Positions 1 to 9,792 of a DNA stretch of 23,575 nucleotides are shown here, piece after piece. Every line of letters begins with the position of its first letter. The stretch's first letter is position 1. A program made the position numbers and the translations under genes. The DNA lies in NCBI GenBank assembly GCA_004151065.3, contig NWUY0300000319.1:53688-77262 (forward strand). The letters are read 5' to 3'. The notes under the pieces are model-generated. The model was given only the letters and a program-made list of their open reading frames with translations. It was not told the DNA's origin and made no database searches. The DNA comes from Larix sibirica (taxonomy: Eukaryota > Streptophyta > Pinopsida > Pinales > Pinaceae).

Positions 1-175
1 AAAGTAATTAAAAAATCCATGTCTAAAATAAAAAATTAAAACTTAAACCCGGATCTATCAAGTAAGAAAGGAATTGAATTTTTTGAGTTTAATATTTAAA
101 AAAAGACTACAACTCAAGAAATTGGATCCCTCTCGGTGCTTAATAGATCCGGGTTTAAGATGGATCTATGCTAAT
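1..175 (+). repeat. Hairpin-bearing segment, homologous to the 3' end of the 9239-9792 insertion
   Basis: A 20-base arm at 43-62 (TTAAACCCGGATCTATCAAG) is matched by its inverse complement at 139-158 with one mismatch, so the segment could fold into a long-loop hairpin. The stretch from about 105 to 171 aligns with 9729-9792: both contain CTCAAGA, GATCCCTCTCGG and a GCTT(A/G)ATAGA(T/G)CCGG box, followed by a TGG(A/G)TCTAT box. The similarity fades just where the 9239-9792 insertion ends. This suggests two copies of one dispersed element, here very diverged. The left boundary is outside the window or unrecognisable. A short open frame (74-310) covers the shared part but has no recognised protein family. 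Confidence 0.5.
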
Positions 176-310
176 ATAATTGATTATGCTTCATCATTGC
201 TAGTTCATGCTAGAAGTAATTTTTATAATTATGAGCATTGTTGTGGTAATTTTGAAATATTAAGGCCAAAATTAAAGTTCATGATAACAAAGTATATAAT
301 CAAATATTAA

Positions 311-2884
311 AATCAAAATTATTTTAATGATAAGAAATACAAAGATGGAGTATCTTGGTAAAATAGCTATACTAGTGAAGTGTTATGTAACATACTAATG
401 GCCATTCTCTCTTTGTTTTTTTGTTATAAAGATATATACACTTGGGTGATTGCTATAATTTATTCTTATTCGTTATTCAAATATCATTGTTTTTTCTTAT
501 TGTCTTTGAGATTGGTATCTTCTCATAAGCTAAAGGTAGTTTGGAAGGAGAAACATTGATGGTAGAAATATAAAATACTATGAAGAGTGGAGGTATTATA
601 ACCTTACAAAAATAAGTAGAATGAGTTATCTCTCTAGCACTAACCTGCTACAAAGATCTATCAACACAATTATGTCGAGTTTAATCAACAAATAAGCAAA
701 ACTATCAACGAAGTAGGAATCTTTAAGGGAAATCATTTTTAAATGCTACAAAATCATTGAGAACATATTTTTTTTCCTTTGCAAAATTATATTTTTGAAA
801 TTAAAAACATATCATTGCCACACAAGATCAAGAACAAGATCAAGAATGTTATTGTTGTCTCTACCAGGATAAACGTATATGAATTTGCAAAATCTATGTC
901 CCCGGAGAGATGTTATACATTAGCTACTCCATTATGATTGTAGCTCATGCCATCTAAAGAGCAATCATCATTGTTTGGAGAAATTCCATAAATGTTTGAA
1001 GAAGCATTGCCACTTAGAAAGCAACAATATTCTTCACCTCGGAGAACTCACAAGTAAAATGATTAAAGACTATTTCTTTCAATAAAGGAAATGGTTAGTT
1101 TTAATTTAGTATAATTAAAAATTAAAGTGGAAACTCTTATTGTGTACAAAACAAAAAGAAGATAATGATTTATATCAAGAAAGTTGACACGAGGATGAAC
1201 CTCTCATAACATTCCATATGTGAGATCTCTCACTTTAAAGGGGAGTTTGGGGGTGGGAAAGCTAAGAGAGTTTATGGAAGGAAAAAAAAAGTTTAGGGTA
1301 AACATGTTGAGTGTGCATTGATTGCATATGTTCAATCTATTAGTGCAATTACTTATTTAATTTCCTATGTGGGTTTTTATTAGATTTTTGCACAAACATG
1401 GTCACCACATGTATAAAGGTTCCTTGAGTTAGGGCATCACCCATTAAGACCACAACTATGTAAAACCTTTTAACATTGTTGTGGTGGTAAAGGACATAAA
1501 TCCACATATTATTGGCATGAACGCAAGAAAAAGAAAATTCATTGATGGTTAGGTTTTTCACTTGGAGTTCCTTGGTTTACTCTTTAGATGTCTACTCTCA
1601 TAATTGATTTATAAAACTGAAACTATATTGAACACTCAAATGTTGAAATTGAAATGTGTGGAAGGAATTCTAATCTAACAACATGAAATAAATGCTATTC
1701 ATATTGAAAAAGTAAAATATTGCCATAAAAATGCAAAACTAAATAAAACTAATTTTTGTGCAAGGTGTGCTACATAAAGAATGAATATTAAAATGGAGCA
1801 ATTGTGTTTTATTTTTATTAAGTGATGCAATGTGATTCTCATTCAACCAATAGACAAACTTACTAGTAGATCAAAGAAAATCATGCACAAAACCAAGAGC
1901 CAAAACGAGAAAACAAGTTTAAAAAATGCACAATTGTTTTTGTGACTCAGTTGGTAGCTTATAAGCCTAAAAAGTTCTTCATTCAATCATAAAGCTAATA
2001 AAGCGTGAATCAATCAAGTACCTTGACCGTAAAGTCATTTTTTGACTTGAAATGCAAAATGAAAATAACATTGTGTGACCTATTTTTGAACCAAAGTTCT
2101 AAACCAACCAACAACTAAAGATAATGAGTGTGTAAACAACTATTAATTGATTGTTGATCTTGGTGAGCTTATGTTTTTCAAGTGAACTAATTGAATACCT
2201 AAGAACCCTACTAGGAGCCACATACATCAATTCAATGGTTGAAATGAAGTGATGACCCAAAAGGATCTATAGTCTAGTAATGTATGTTTATCATAATGCT
2301 TTGGAAACCCCAACACATTTAGTAATGTATCAAAATTGAAACACTTATCTAAGTAACTAAAAGAAAAGAGAATGGAAAGTATGCATAATTAAGTTACACA
2401 ACTTGATTGTTTACTTAGTTAAATGAACTAAACTATGTCTTGGTTTATTCCTTGAAAATTTGTAAAGTAGAAAGAAAAAGTGGATTCTTCCCTATCCCCA
2501 ATCATTGTCTCATTGTTCGGTGCAAATTTATGTGAAATAAAAACAAAATCTAAGCTTTCCAAAATTAATGAAATTCTTCTTGTTATAATACTTGAAAATT
2601 GAGTAAGGTGGTCAACACATTTATTTGGATTTGACAATCTAGCCTAGGTTAATAGATTTTCCATTTTATCAGTTATTCCCTCCCATCAAATATGTACAAA
2701 GTTCAAATATAAACAGCTTGAAAACATAAAGAAACCTATATAAATCATTTTTTTACATTACAACATAAGTGATAGAAAATATTCAACTTTGACAATCTCT
2801 CCTATGGTGATAAATTTACCAATTTACTAATCATGACTTCTTGCCAAAGTGTGCAAACTCCAATGATGAAAAACATGAAAACAA
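311..2884. other. AT-rich DNA without recognised genes
   Basis: I found no coding stretch, RNA gene or element end that I can support. Open frames here are short, run on both strands and show no family motif. Probably unrecognisable, decayed repeat or intron DNA. Confidence 0.5.
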
Positions 2885-3172
2885 GAGTGAAACCCTTATA
2901 CACTAATGGCAGAGGGATACTTTGATATGATTCCTTTCATCCCCTACTTTCATTTGTGAAATGTCATTGTCAATACAACAAAGAACCCTCCATTTATGTG
3001 CTAAAAAATATGTAGTTCCAACTTTGGAGAGTGAAACCCTTATACACTAATAGGGGAGAGATACTTTGATAAGATTCCTTTGATCCCCTAATTTCATTCA
3101 TCGAAATGTCTTTGTCAATACAATAAAGAACCCTCCATTTATGGGCTAAAAAATATGTAGTTCCAACTTTGG
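2885..3172. repeat. 144-bp tandem duplication, two copies
   Basis: Copy 1 (2885-3028) and copy 2 (3029-3172) both begin GAGTGAAACCCTTATACACT and end GTAGTTCCAACTTTGG. They differ by scattered substitutions (for example GATATGATTC versus GATAAGATTC), so the duplication is old but still clearly readable. The 66-residue minus-strand frame over 2994-3194 is only a consequence of the repeat. No function is apparent. Confidence 0.9.
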
Positions 3173-4019
3173 TTGAATTTTGAGTTAAAGTCACTTGAAT
3201 CTAATATGATAGAAACCCACTTAATCCAAAGGTATGAACCCTATCCCCATTTTGCACAAGGAAAAATCTTATGTTGAAAATATTAACGACATACCTTCCT
3301 TTGTTTGGAGTTGTAAACAATATTGCCTCCTTTTATGAATATATAATATTACAAATAAATCTTAATGTTGTGATGAGGTCATGGGTCCATTGAATGAGAA
3401 AAGATTGTATAGATGATATTGTTTTCACTACCACACCCAATATACCTAGTAAGTTGTAATATCATGATTAAGATCCAACTACCCTACAATCATATGAGAA
3501 TGCTTTGGTTCATGATGAATAGAGGAATGATGGAAATCCTTAAGCAACAAAACGAGGAAGGATGTATTTACAAAGTATGGTGTCTACAAAATATTATCAT
3601 TTGAAGTTATCTTTAAGCGTTAAATTATTTTCACATATCTACATTAGCTTGGGCTTGTACTTGAATTTAATGGGTATGACAACATGCTAACTATTAATGG
3701 GTGCAACAAGTCACATCTAGCAAGTTTTTTGTTGCTTGCATGCGAGGATTCAATCTAAACAAATTTCACCTTTAACATGGTTATGACATCATTTTAAAAA
3801 CAACTTGTATAGGCTGTAAGGGAAGGGACATGAAGCTAGGCTTAACAATTGTCCCTTCAAGATGCATGTGGCGTATATGTGTTATTATGCCGAGGTATGT
3901 GTTTGGGATGGGAAGGATGAGGGAGGATACCTCAACCAACCCCCCTAGTCCTTCGAATAAGTCTCCATTTACTTCACTTCCTACAACATCATGGTTATGT
4001 TTGTGTAGATGATGGATCT
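3173..4019. other. Intergenic or intronic DNA, no gene
   Basis: Short frames occur on both strands (for example 3413-3604 and 3830-4012, +), without recognisable motifs. The right end may belong to the decayed coding relic that follows, since a + strand reading at 3825-3950 is partly open. Confidence 0.4.
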
Positions 4020-4970
4020 CACAGTGGGAGATTGTACAAAGGATTTGTGAGAAAGGTATGTCTATCGTTTCCATTTCTTATCTTTCATCAATATACTTTT
4101 GGCTACCCTGGACAACATCAAGACCTCCCGTATTTATGCTAGAACAACACTAATTTGGATTTTTCAAGCTATTATAATAGGGCCATCTCCCTATTTGGTC
4201 AAGACCTTGCTTATGAGAAAGGTGGGGTAGGGGAATAGTTCACGATGATAGGTGGTTTAGTGAAGAAAACACCCAAAGTTGGTGAGATCTACAAGGGAAA
4301 GGAGAAAATTGTGATTATGTCTACTAGAGGAGGATGACATTCTTTAGCTCAAGTTGAATAATTTGACCCTGCCATTGGTTTTGAAGTAATGAGAGGGATT
4401 CAAGGTGCTCTCCAGTTCTTTGCTCATAGTCCAAGGAAGGAATAAAATAAATTTCCAAGTATGAATAGCCAACTTGAGGCATGCCAATCAACAATGGGGG
4501 ATAGCAAAAGGCTTGCTCATCAAGGAAGACCACATGCATGCAAGTACCATGTTAAGGGTAATTTCTCCAACAAATTTTCCAAAGTTGAAATGGAGGCCAA
4601 GTAAGTTGCGTTGATATATCATAGGAGATTCCCACCTAATATTAAACTGGAGGTAGAATGAATGGATAAAAAGGTAAGGGGGGCACAAGGCAACACCTCT
4701 TCTAAGGGCACTAATGTTGCATTCATGTATTAGATCCCTAATATAAGATTTTCTCACAACATGGACACAAAGTATTTTAACCAAATTTACGTCTATTGAC
4801 ACACCAAATCTATCATTACTAAGGTAATAGAGGAACATGGCACTCAACATAAATTCATTCTTGATAAATTGGACTATCTGGACCACAAATATGAGGGTTT
4901 GTCAAAGCCCTCTGGGACACTGAAGTAGTGGGGCAAGAGCAGAATCAAGAAGACTAAACCTCATCCATAG
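4020..4970 (+). pseudogene. Decayed coding relic of unknown family (probably element-derived)
   Basis: On the + strand one frame reads through about 4030-4230 (including LATLDNIKTSRIYARTT and PYLVKTLLMRKVG). After a frame change at about 4230-4244 a second frame continues from an ATG at 4245 (MIGGLVKKTPKVGEIYKGKE) to about 4970. The second frame has about nine scattered in-frame stops, yet between them it keeps protein-like, charged, low-bias composition (for example DPAIGFEVMRGIQGALQFF and TKVIEEHGTQHKFILDKLDY). That pattern suits an old protein-coding sequence worn down by point mutation. I do not recognise the family. A transposon protein is most likely given the neighbourhood. The antisense frame of 132 residues at 4488-4886 looks like a shadow. 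Confidence 0.4.
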
Positions 4971-6669
4971 GGACTCCTAATGACAACAAAACCATATATG
5001 TGGATTCTGATTCTAAAACTAACAAATAGGTTCCTTAGTATTTGATCTCAATTCTATTTTTTGCTTTCCTTTATGATATATATAAGAAGTATATTCTCTA
5101 TTAAGATAAATGTCAGAAGGAATGTTACACTATTGTCCTAGCTAGTTTGTTAGAATATATTCTACCATCTAGTTATGTATATATTCTAGTTACACATTTA
5201 GAATAACACATAAAATATTTGAAGATATATAAAAAAAAATTAACTCATGAACATTATCCTAGACACACCTAAGAGTAACATTGGTATTTTGTTGACCCAC
5301 TATAGATCTGATTTCCCTTGTGACAAGGTACAATGGGGATGGTTGTATATCTATTATACAAAATTAATAGAGTAGTGTTAGATTAAAAAATCAACATGTT
5401 GAAAACATATCTACAATCATATCTCATAAAAAATGAGATGGAAGAGTACCAAGGTCATTGAACGGTGTGCACACGTTGGGTAGAGGCAAGTTAGGAATAT
5501 CATGGAATATCGCATATGGCACAACCTTGCACTTTGTCTATTGGTATAGTGGGAATGATGCATTAAGCGATACATTTTCATTTCACATGGTACAATGCAT
5601 CTCCTAGTATGCATCATGGTTCTCTCCCCTTACATAACATACGTGGAGTGGTGTCATGCAACATACATGAGGTGATGTCTTGTTGACGAGTATGAAATAC
5701 AAACAAAAATGCACAAGTTCAGATGCATTCAAATCCTCACCCAAAAGAGTTGTCTCGATTGTACATTAGAACTCCTCAAAAAAGCAAACTGAATGTCAAC
5801 CAAAAAATATCAACCAACAATCTTATTAGTCCCTTCCATAAGGGAGTATACATTGTTTTTTTTGTTTTCGAAATAGTTGGACTTTGTATGTATCAATAAA
5901 ATATTTATAAACTTTTTTCTTTTGGGCATGAGGTAAAATTGCAATTAGGTATAGTATCTTGGTTTTATGTATGGAGCTGAATTTTGATGGATAATTTATA
6001 GGCCACATGACCTCTATCTAGCCTTACCGACAATGAAGAACAAGTTATACTCGATATTTTGGGGATACTATAGGGGGTTGAAAGTGCCCTTATAGCCCCT
6101 AGATTAAATACCTAAAATTGATTTTGATTGGCTAAGAGCTCATCTTCCTTAGACATATGGAAATAGGTTAATGGCCCAAGACCTAAGCACATCTAGTAGG
6201 AGTGAAATTTTGCCCTCTTATGGACCATCAATGGGTTATTTTAGGTGGCGTGGTTTTCCTTGAATAACGATGATGAGTTAGCTTGCATTTGCGGATAGAA
6301 ACCAGTGATGGTTGTCCTCACTACTAGTCTGACAATTGAGTTATAATAGGTTTTGCCTTATTTGTAGAATTGTTTTTATAAACTTTCGTTAAAACTTGCA
6401 AAATATTAAATATAATATTTTAGAAATACAAATTAATTTCTATTATTTTTATTTTTATTTATTTTTTATGGTTCAAGACACTATTGATGAGACCTAAATA
6501 TTTAAGAGTAAATTCATTTATCAGATAATCAAAATGAAATAAAAAATAACATTTTTTGAATTTTTTGAGATTGCCACGTTACTAGTGTTGGAGGGACTAG
6601 ACATGGTTGTATCAAGGCATGTGGACAAGATGGATATGGGTATGGATGTGGTAGAAAAGAATGAATAGG
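4971..6669. other. AT-rich DNA without recognised genes
   Basis: Nothing supportable in either strand. It contains low-complexity A/T runs (for example 6380-6480) and short frames without family motifs. Confidence 0.45.
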
Positions 6670-7015
6670 TTTGGTGAAAAGCATGCGACTACGTTAAAAT
6701 AATTCCTAAAAAAATTTAGGACTCTAGAGAATAGGATGAGGGGCATTAGATCAGAGGAGGAATTATTTAGATCATAGGGGGTCTTCTTTAGCTATGGGAT
6801 GAACTTGGCAGATGTCTCTCTTGCACCTTAGATTCCATGGGTTCTCTCATTTGATGTTCTCCAATAGGTCAAATGGATTTTTTTGTATGCAAAAGCCATG
6901 CAAGACTATCCTAATGTGTGCCTTTCTTTCCTATTGCTCACTGGATATTGCAATACCCACCATAAATACCATGTTATAGTCATTTCATGTTAAATTTATG
7001 GGTTACTCTAAAAGT
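6670..7015 (+). pseudogene. Possible decayed coding relic, unidentified
   Basis: One + strand frame keeps several protein-like blocks separated by single stops: RFGEKHATTLK, FLKKFRTLENRMRGIRSEEE, FFSYGMNLADVSLAP, VKWIFLYAKAMQDYPNVCLS. Several of the stops are TAG, in places where CAG would be a simple ancestor. It resembles the relic at 4020-4970 in its style of decay, but no family is recognised and chance cannot be excluded. Confidence 0.25.
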
Positions 7016-7188
7016 GTTTACACCATGTTTGGGTTTTTTTTTTTTATGTTCAACCCCTAGATGGTCCGAGATGGATTGCAACATGAGATGGGGTCTGTGA
7101 TGGATATGCATAATTGAGATAACTTGCTTAATGGATGCTTAACTTCATGATGGTGTTGGATTGGTGATATTTCCTTAGGAATTGGAGA

Positions 7189-7551
7189 TGTTAGGGTCCT
7201 ACCCTAACCCCCTTACATTATCAATGTATAAGGCCATAAGGCCCATTAGATAGTTAGTGGATAGTTACTTAATGACAAAGGGCCCTCTTTATTAAATAAA
7301 GGCCCATAGGTGGTGGACCCTCATTAATAGAGTGACCACAAGTAGTTAGGAATTTGGATATTGAAACTATATATATATATATAGTAGTAGTAAGATATGT
7401 TGTGTTTAGTCAAGAATTGCCATTGTATTTGGAGCTTTGCTCTTGGAGGTTTCCCCACTTGAAGAGACAAGTGAAAATATATATCCATTTAATCTATTCT
7501 CTCTTATATTTTTCTATCTTTTCTATGATTTCTGGGTTCAAGCATATTACA
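7189..7551 (+). repeat. 5' LTR of the Ty3/Gypsy element
   Basis: A 363-bp LTR is inferred from its ends (TGTTAGGG at the left, ATTACA at the right) and the primer site two bases further on. Its left end holds a perfect 8-bp inverted repeat, GTTAGGGT-CCT-ACCCTAAC (7190-7208). An AT-dinucleotide run at about 7366-7382 may be the LTR's TATA element. No second LTR copy is present in the window, so the ends rest on structure only. Confidence 0.7.
7366..7382 (+). promoter_or_regulatory. TATA-like (AT)n run in the LTR
   Basis: The alternating AT run lies in the middle of the LTR, where retrotransposon core promoters usually sit, about 185 bases before the primer site. It could equally be a simple microsatellite. 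No transcription start can be read. Confidence 0.35.
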
Positions 7552-7553
7552 AG

Positions 7554-7565
7554 TGGTATTTGAGC
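7554..7565 (+). other. Primer-binding site, initiator tRNA-Met type (degenerate)
   Basis: TGGTATTTGAGC lies two bases after the LTR end and matches the plant tRNA-Met primer site TGGTATCAGAGC at 10 of 12 positions. It marks where minus-strand DNA synthesis of the element would have begun and fixes the LTR/leader boundary and the + orientation. Confidence 0.75.
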
Positions 7566-7581
7566 TCTTTCTTGGGCCAAA

Positions 7582-7960
7582 GGGAATATTTTTCTACGGT
7601 TTGGCTATTTCAAAGGAGTCATCTTCGAATTTTTTCTCCAATTTTTTGTTTGTTTTGTTTTAGGATCTAAAAATCGCAGGGTACATCAAAGACATATGGA
7701 TATAACTTTTTTATGAGTTTGAGCTTCTAGGTCACTATGATTTTGGATATATACTTGGTCAAAGTTAAGGGAATTTTCCCTAGGGTTTGTCTCTTTCAAA
7801 TGAGTCATTTTCGAATTTTCGCTCCCATTTGTTTTATGTGACACCTTAAGGCAGTGAGACTTGCAAGATACAGAAAGGACATCGCGAAGTATCTTGTATC
7901 CAAATTTAAGCTTCCAGGTCATTACCATTTTGGAGATACACATGGTGTAAGTCAGGAAAT
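7582..7960 (+). repeat. Two diverged copies of a ~190-bp module in the element leader
   Basis: Module 1 (about 7582-7770) and module 2 (about 7771-7960) share the same ordered landmarks: GGGAAT near the start, TTTCAAA(G/T)GAGTCAT, TTCGAATTTT, a run of T/G, a 'GAGCTTCTAGGTCA' / 'AAGCTTCCAGGTCAT' box, then ATTTTGGA(T/G)ATA and a GGT(C/G)(A/T)AAGT box. They diverge more than the 2885 duplication. The region between primer site and gag is untranslated, so this is a repeated leader module, not a protein repeat. Confidence 0.65.
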
Positions 7961-8479
7961 TTGAATAGCCCAAAAAAATATCCCTAAACAAGTGATTGGG
8001 GTAAAACTATTATATCTGAAGTTTTAGAAACTCCAAATTGAGTGCCACTAGTTGCATTGAAAATAATACATAACACACTACTTGTGGTATCAATCTCATA
8101 TTTGTAACTAGAAAATTGGACACATGGCATTCCATACAAGTTCTCCCTTCTGAGAAAGCAAAAACTGGTAAAAACTACCATTTGTTTTACTTGGCACATC
8201 AAAATTCAATGAAATATGTGGAATTGCAAAGTAGGCATATCAAGCTACTACATAGTAAAAAAAATTATACTCAGAGAAACATAAGTTTAAAAGTTACAAA
8301 ATCCTTCATATCATGTCCTCATAAGGGTTTTACAAGGAGTTGTGCTTATTTCAAAATTTTGGCCTCAAATACAACTTTGAAAAATATATGTAGTTCAATG
8401 TGTAAACTTCACTCTCACATAACCATCCCATGGTAGAAGGTACTACTCCCTATAGACCACCTTCAATGCCCCAAGAAAC

Positions 8480-9233
8480 ATGAACATGCGCTCTAATTCC
8501 CGAAGGTTTGACGACCTTGAAAAAAATACAACAATATTTAGGCAAACATCTAGGACAATCAAGGCTAGATGAAGGAACTTTGGAATGAAGTAACAAACTA
8601 GATCAGAATTTGGATGAGAAATTGGAAAAGCTAATTGAATCCTTGAATCGGATGACATCTCATCACATGTTAGAAGAGGTCCTTTGGGATACAAAACACA
8701 GTGAGCCACACCAGGAAGGAACATCTCACTCGAGATTATTTAGCCACCAACAACACTCTTTGAGGCCTCACAACACTAACCCACACTCAATGGATAATAA
8801 CACTTGGAACCACTTTCCTGAGGTAGACTTGGACAAGTTTGATGATTCTAACCATTCAAGATGGGTTATATAGATGGAACACTACTTCACACTTCATGGA
8901 ATTACTAATTATATGATGAAACTTATAGCGGGGGTTTTGTAATTGGATGTAGAACGATGGCAATGGGGGGAATAACATAAAAAATAATATGGGCACCTCA
9001 TTCCCTAGAGTTTATTTGTCAAATATCTTCATGATTGTTATGAGCGAGATACTCATTATTTGGGATGGCTTACCAAGTTACATTAAACAAGCTCGGTCAT
9101 AGACTTTATCTCTTCCTTTGAACAATTAGGCATTTTCATAGAGAACTTAACAGATTCTTTCTACAAAAAATGTTTCATTAGTGGAATCAAGGAGGCAATT
9201 CAAGCACAAGTTAGAATGCAGTGACCTACTACC
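8480..9233 (+). pseudogene. Ty3/Gypsy gag, left part (capsid region), inactivated
   Basis: The reading starts at a possible ATG at 8480 (MNMRSNSRRFDD) and shifts frame into the stretch at 8610-8870 (DEKLEKLIESLNRM, then FPEVDLDKFDDSN). Downstream fragments follow the order of plant Ty3 capsid (retrotransposon gag family): MEHYFTLHGITNYMMKL, LDVERWQWGE, YLGWLTKL, FISSFEQLGIFIENLTDSF and CFISGIKEAIQAQVRMQ. Several stops interrupt it (for example TAG after RWVI at about 8872). Gag forms the virus-like particle in which reverse transcription occurs. The frame reaches PTT at about 9233 and is then broken by the 9239-9792 insertion. Confidence 0.75.
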
Positions 9234-9296
9234 TGGTTGTGCCGAGAGGCGCATTTCTACAACCCGGGTGGGGGGATGTGTCCATATGTCCCAAAT

Positions 9297-9690
9297 ATTA
9301 TAGCCGACATAAAATAAAGAAGTTAAGAAAAAAAATTTATAGCCGAATGAAAAGTAGAAGCATAATATTATAGCCATCATAAAATGAAGAAGTAAAAAAA
9401 ATGTAAAAAAATATATTATAGCCGACATAAAAACTAGAAACATAATAAGTAAAAAAAATTTATAGCCGACAAAAAAAGTAGAAACATAAGAAGTAAAATA
9501 AAGAAGCAAATAAAATATTATAGTGGACATAAGAAGTAGAAACAAAAGAAGTAAAAAAAAATATTATAGCCGATATGAAAAGTAGAAACATAATATTATA
9601 GCAGACACAAAATAAAGAAGTAAAAAAAAGATGTAAAAAAATATATCATAGCCGACATAAAAACTAGAAACATAAGAAGTAAAAAAATCC
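9297..9690. repeat. A-rich tandem array with higher-order period of about 227 bp
   Basis: A motif close to TATAGCCGACAT recurs nine times, each followed by 20-45 bases of A-rich sequence of two kinds (AAGTAGAAACATAA or AAATAAAGAAGTAAAA). Units 2-4, from 9338, recur as units 7-9, from 9565, in the same order and with matching internal variants, giving a higher-order repeat of about 227 bp. The array fills most of the inserted element. The minus-strand frame of 132 residues over it is low-complexity and not a gene. Confidence 0.85.
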
Positions 9691-9694
9691 CTTC

Positions 9695-9736
9695 AGGTGC
9701 AAACCCCTTTTTTTAGTGAAGGAAAGGTTTGCACCT
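9695..9736. repeat. Short inverted repeat (hairpin) near the insertion's right end
   Basis: AGGTGCAAACC (9695-9705) and GGTTTGCACCT (9726-9736) are perfect inverse complements separated by 20 bases. This hairpin sits just before the GATCCCTCTCGG box, comparable in place to the unrelated-sequence hairpin at 43-158. Confidence 0.8.
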
Positions 9737-9792
9737 CAAGAGATTTGATCCCTCTCGGCGCTTGATAGAGCCGGAATTATATGGGTCTATAT

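Larger units (their letters stand above)
9239..9792. mobile_element. 554-bp non-coding insertion inside gag, 5-bp target-site duplication TGGTT
   Basis: TGGTT occurs at 9234-9238 and again at 9793-9797. Removing one copy plus the intervening 554 bp makes gag continuous: PTTW runs straight into LEASRRDLE, as expected in this gag family. The insertion starts GTGCCGAGAGG and ends GGGTCTATAT, and contains an inverted partner of GCCGAGAGG at about 9751-9760, about 32 bp inside the right end. Near the left end a purine-rich tract (9266-9276, GGGTGGGGGGA) is followed by TG, like a polypurine tract before an LTR. A 5-bp duplication suits an integrase-inserted element, possibly a short non-autonomous LTR derivative, but TG...CA termini at the insertion edges are not seen. 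Confidence 0.75.

Noticed and set aside
4488-4886. 132-residue minus-strand open frame
   Set aside because: It is antisense to a more protein-like decayed + strand reading and has no recognised motif.
9147-9545. 132-residue minus-strand open frame
   Set aside because: It lies across the A-rich tandem array, so its reading is dominated by Phe/Leu/Tyr low-complexity sequence produced by the repeat.
9297-9690. Regularly spaced repeats resembling a CRISPR array
   Set aside because: The 'spacers' are themselves repeated, A-rich and variable in length, and the setting is a plant retrotransposon.
9722-9792. tRNA-derived SINE, from a B-box-like GGATCAAATCT on the minus strand
   Set aside because: The possible A box is too close (about 15 bases) and poorly matched, and no complete tRNA-like region is present.
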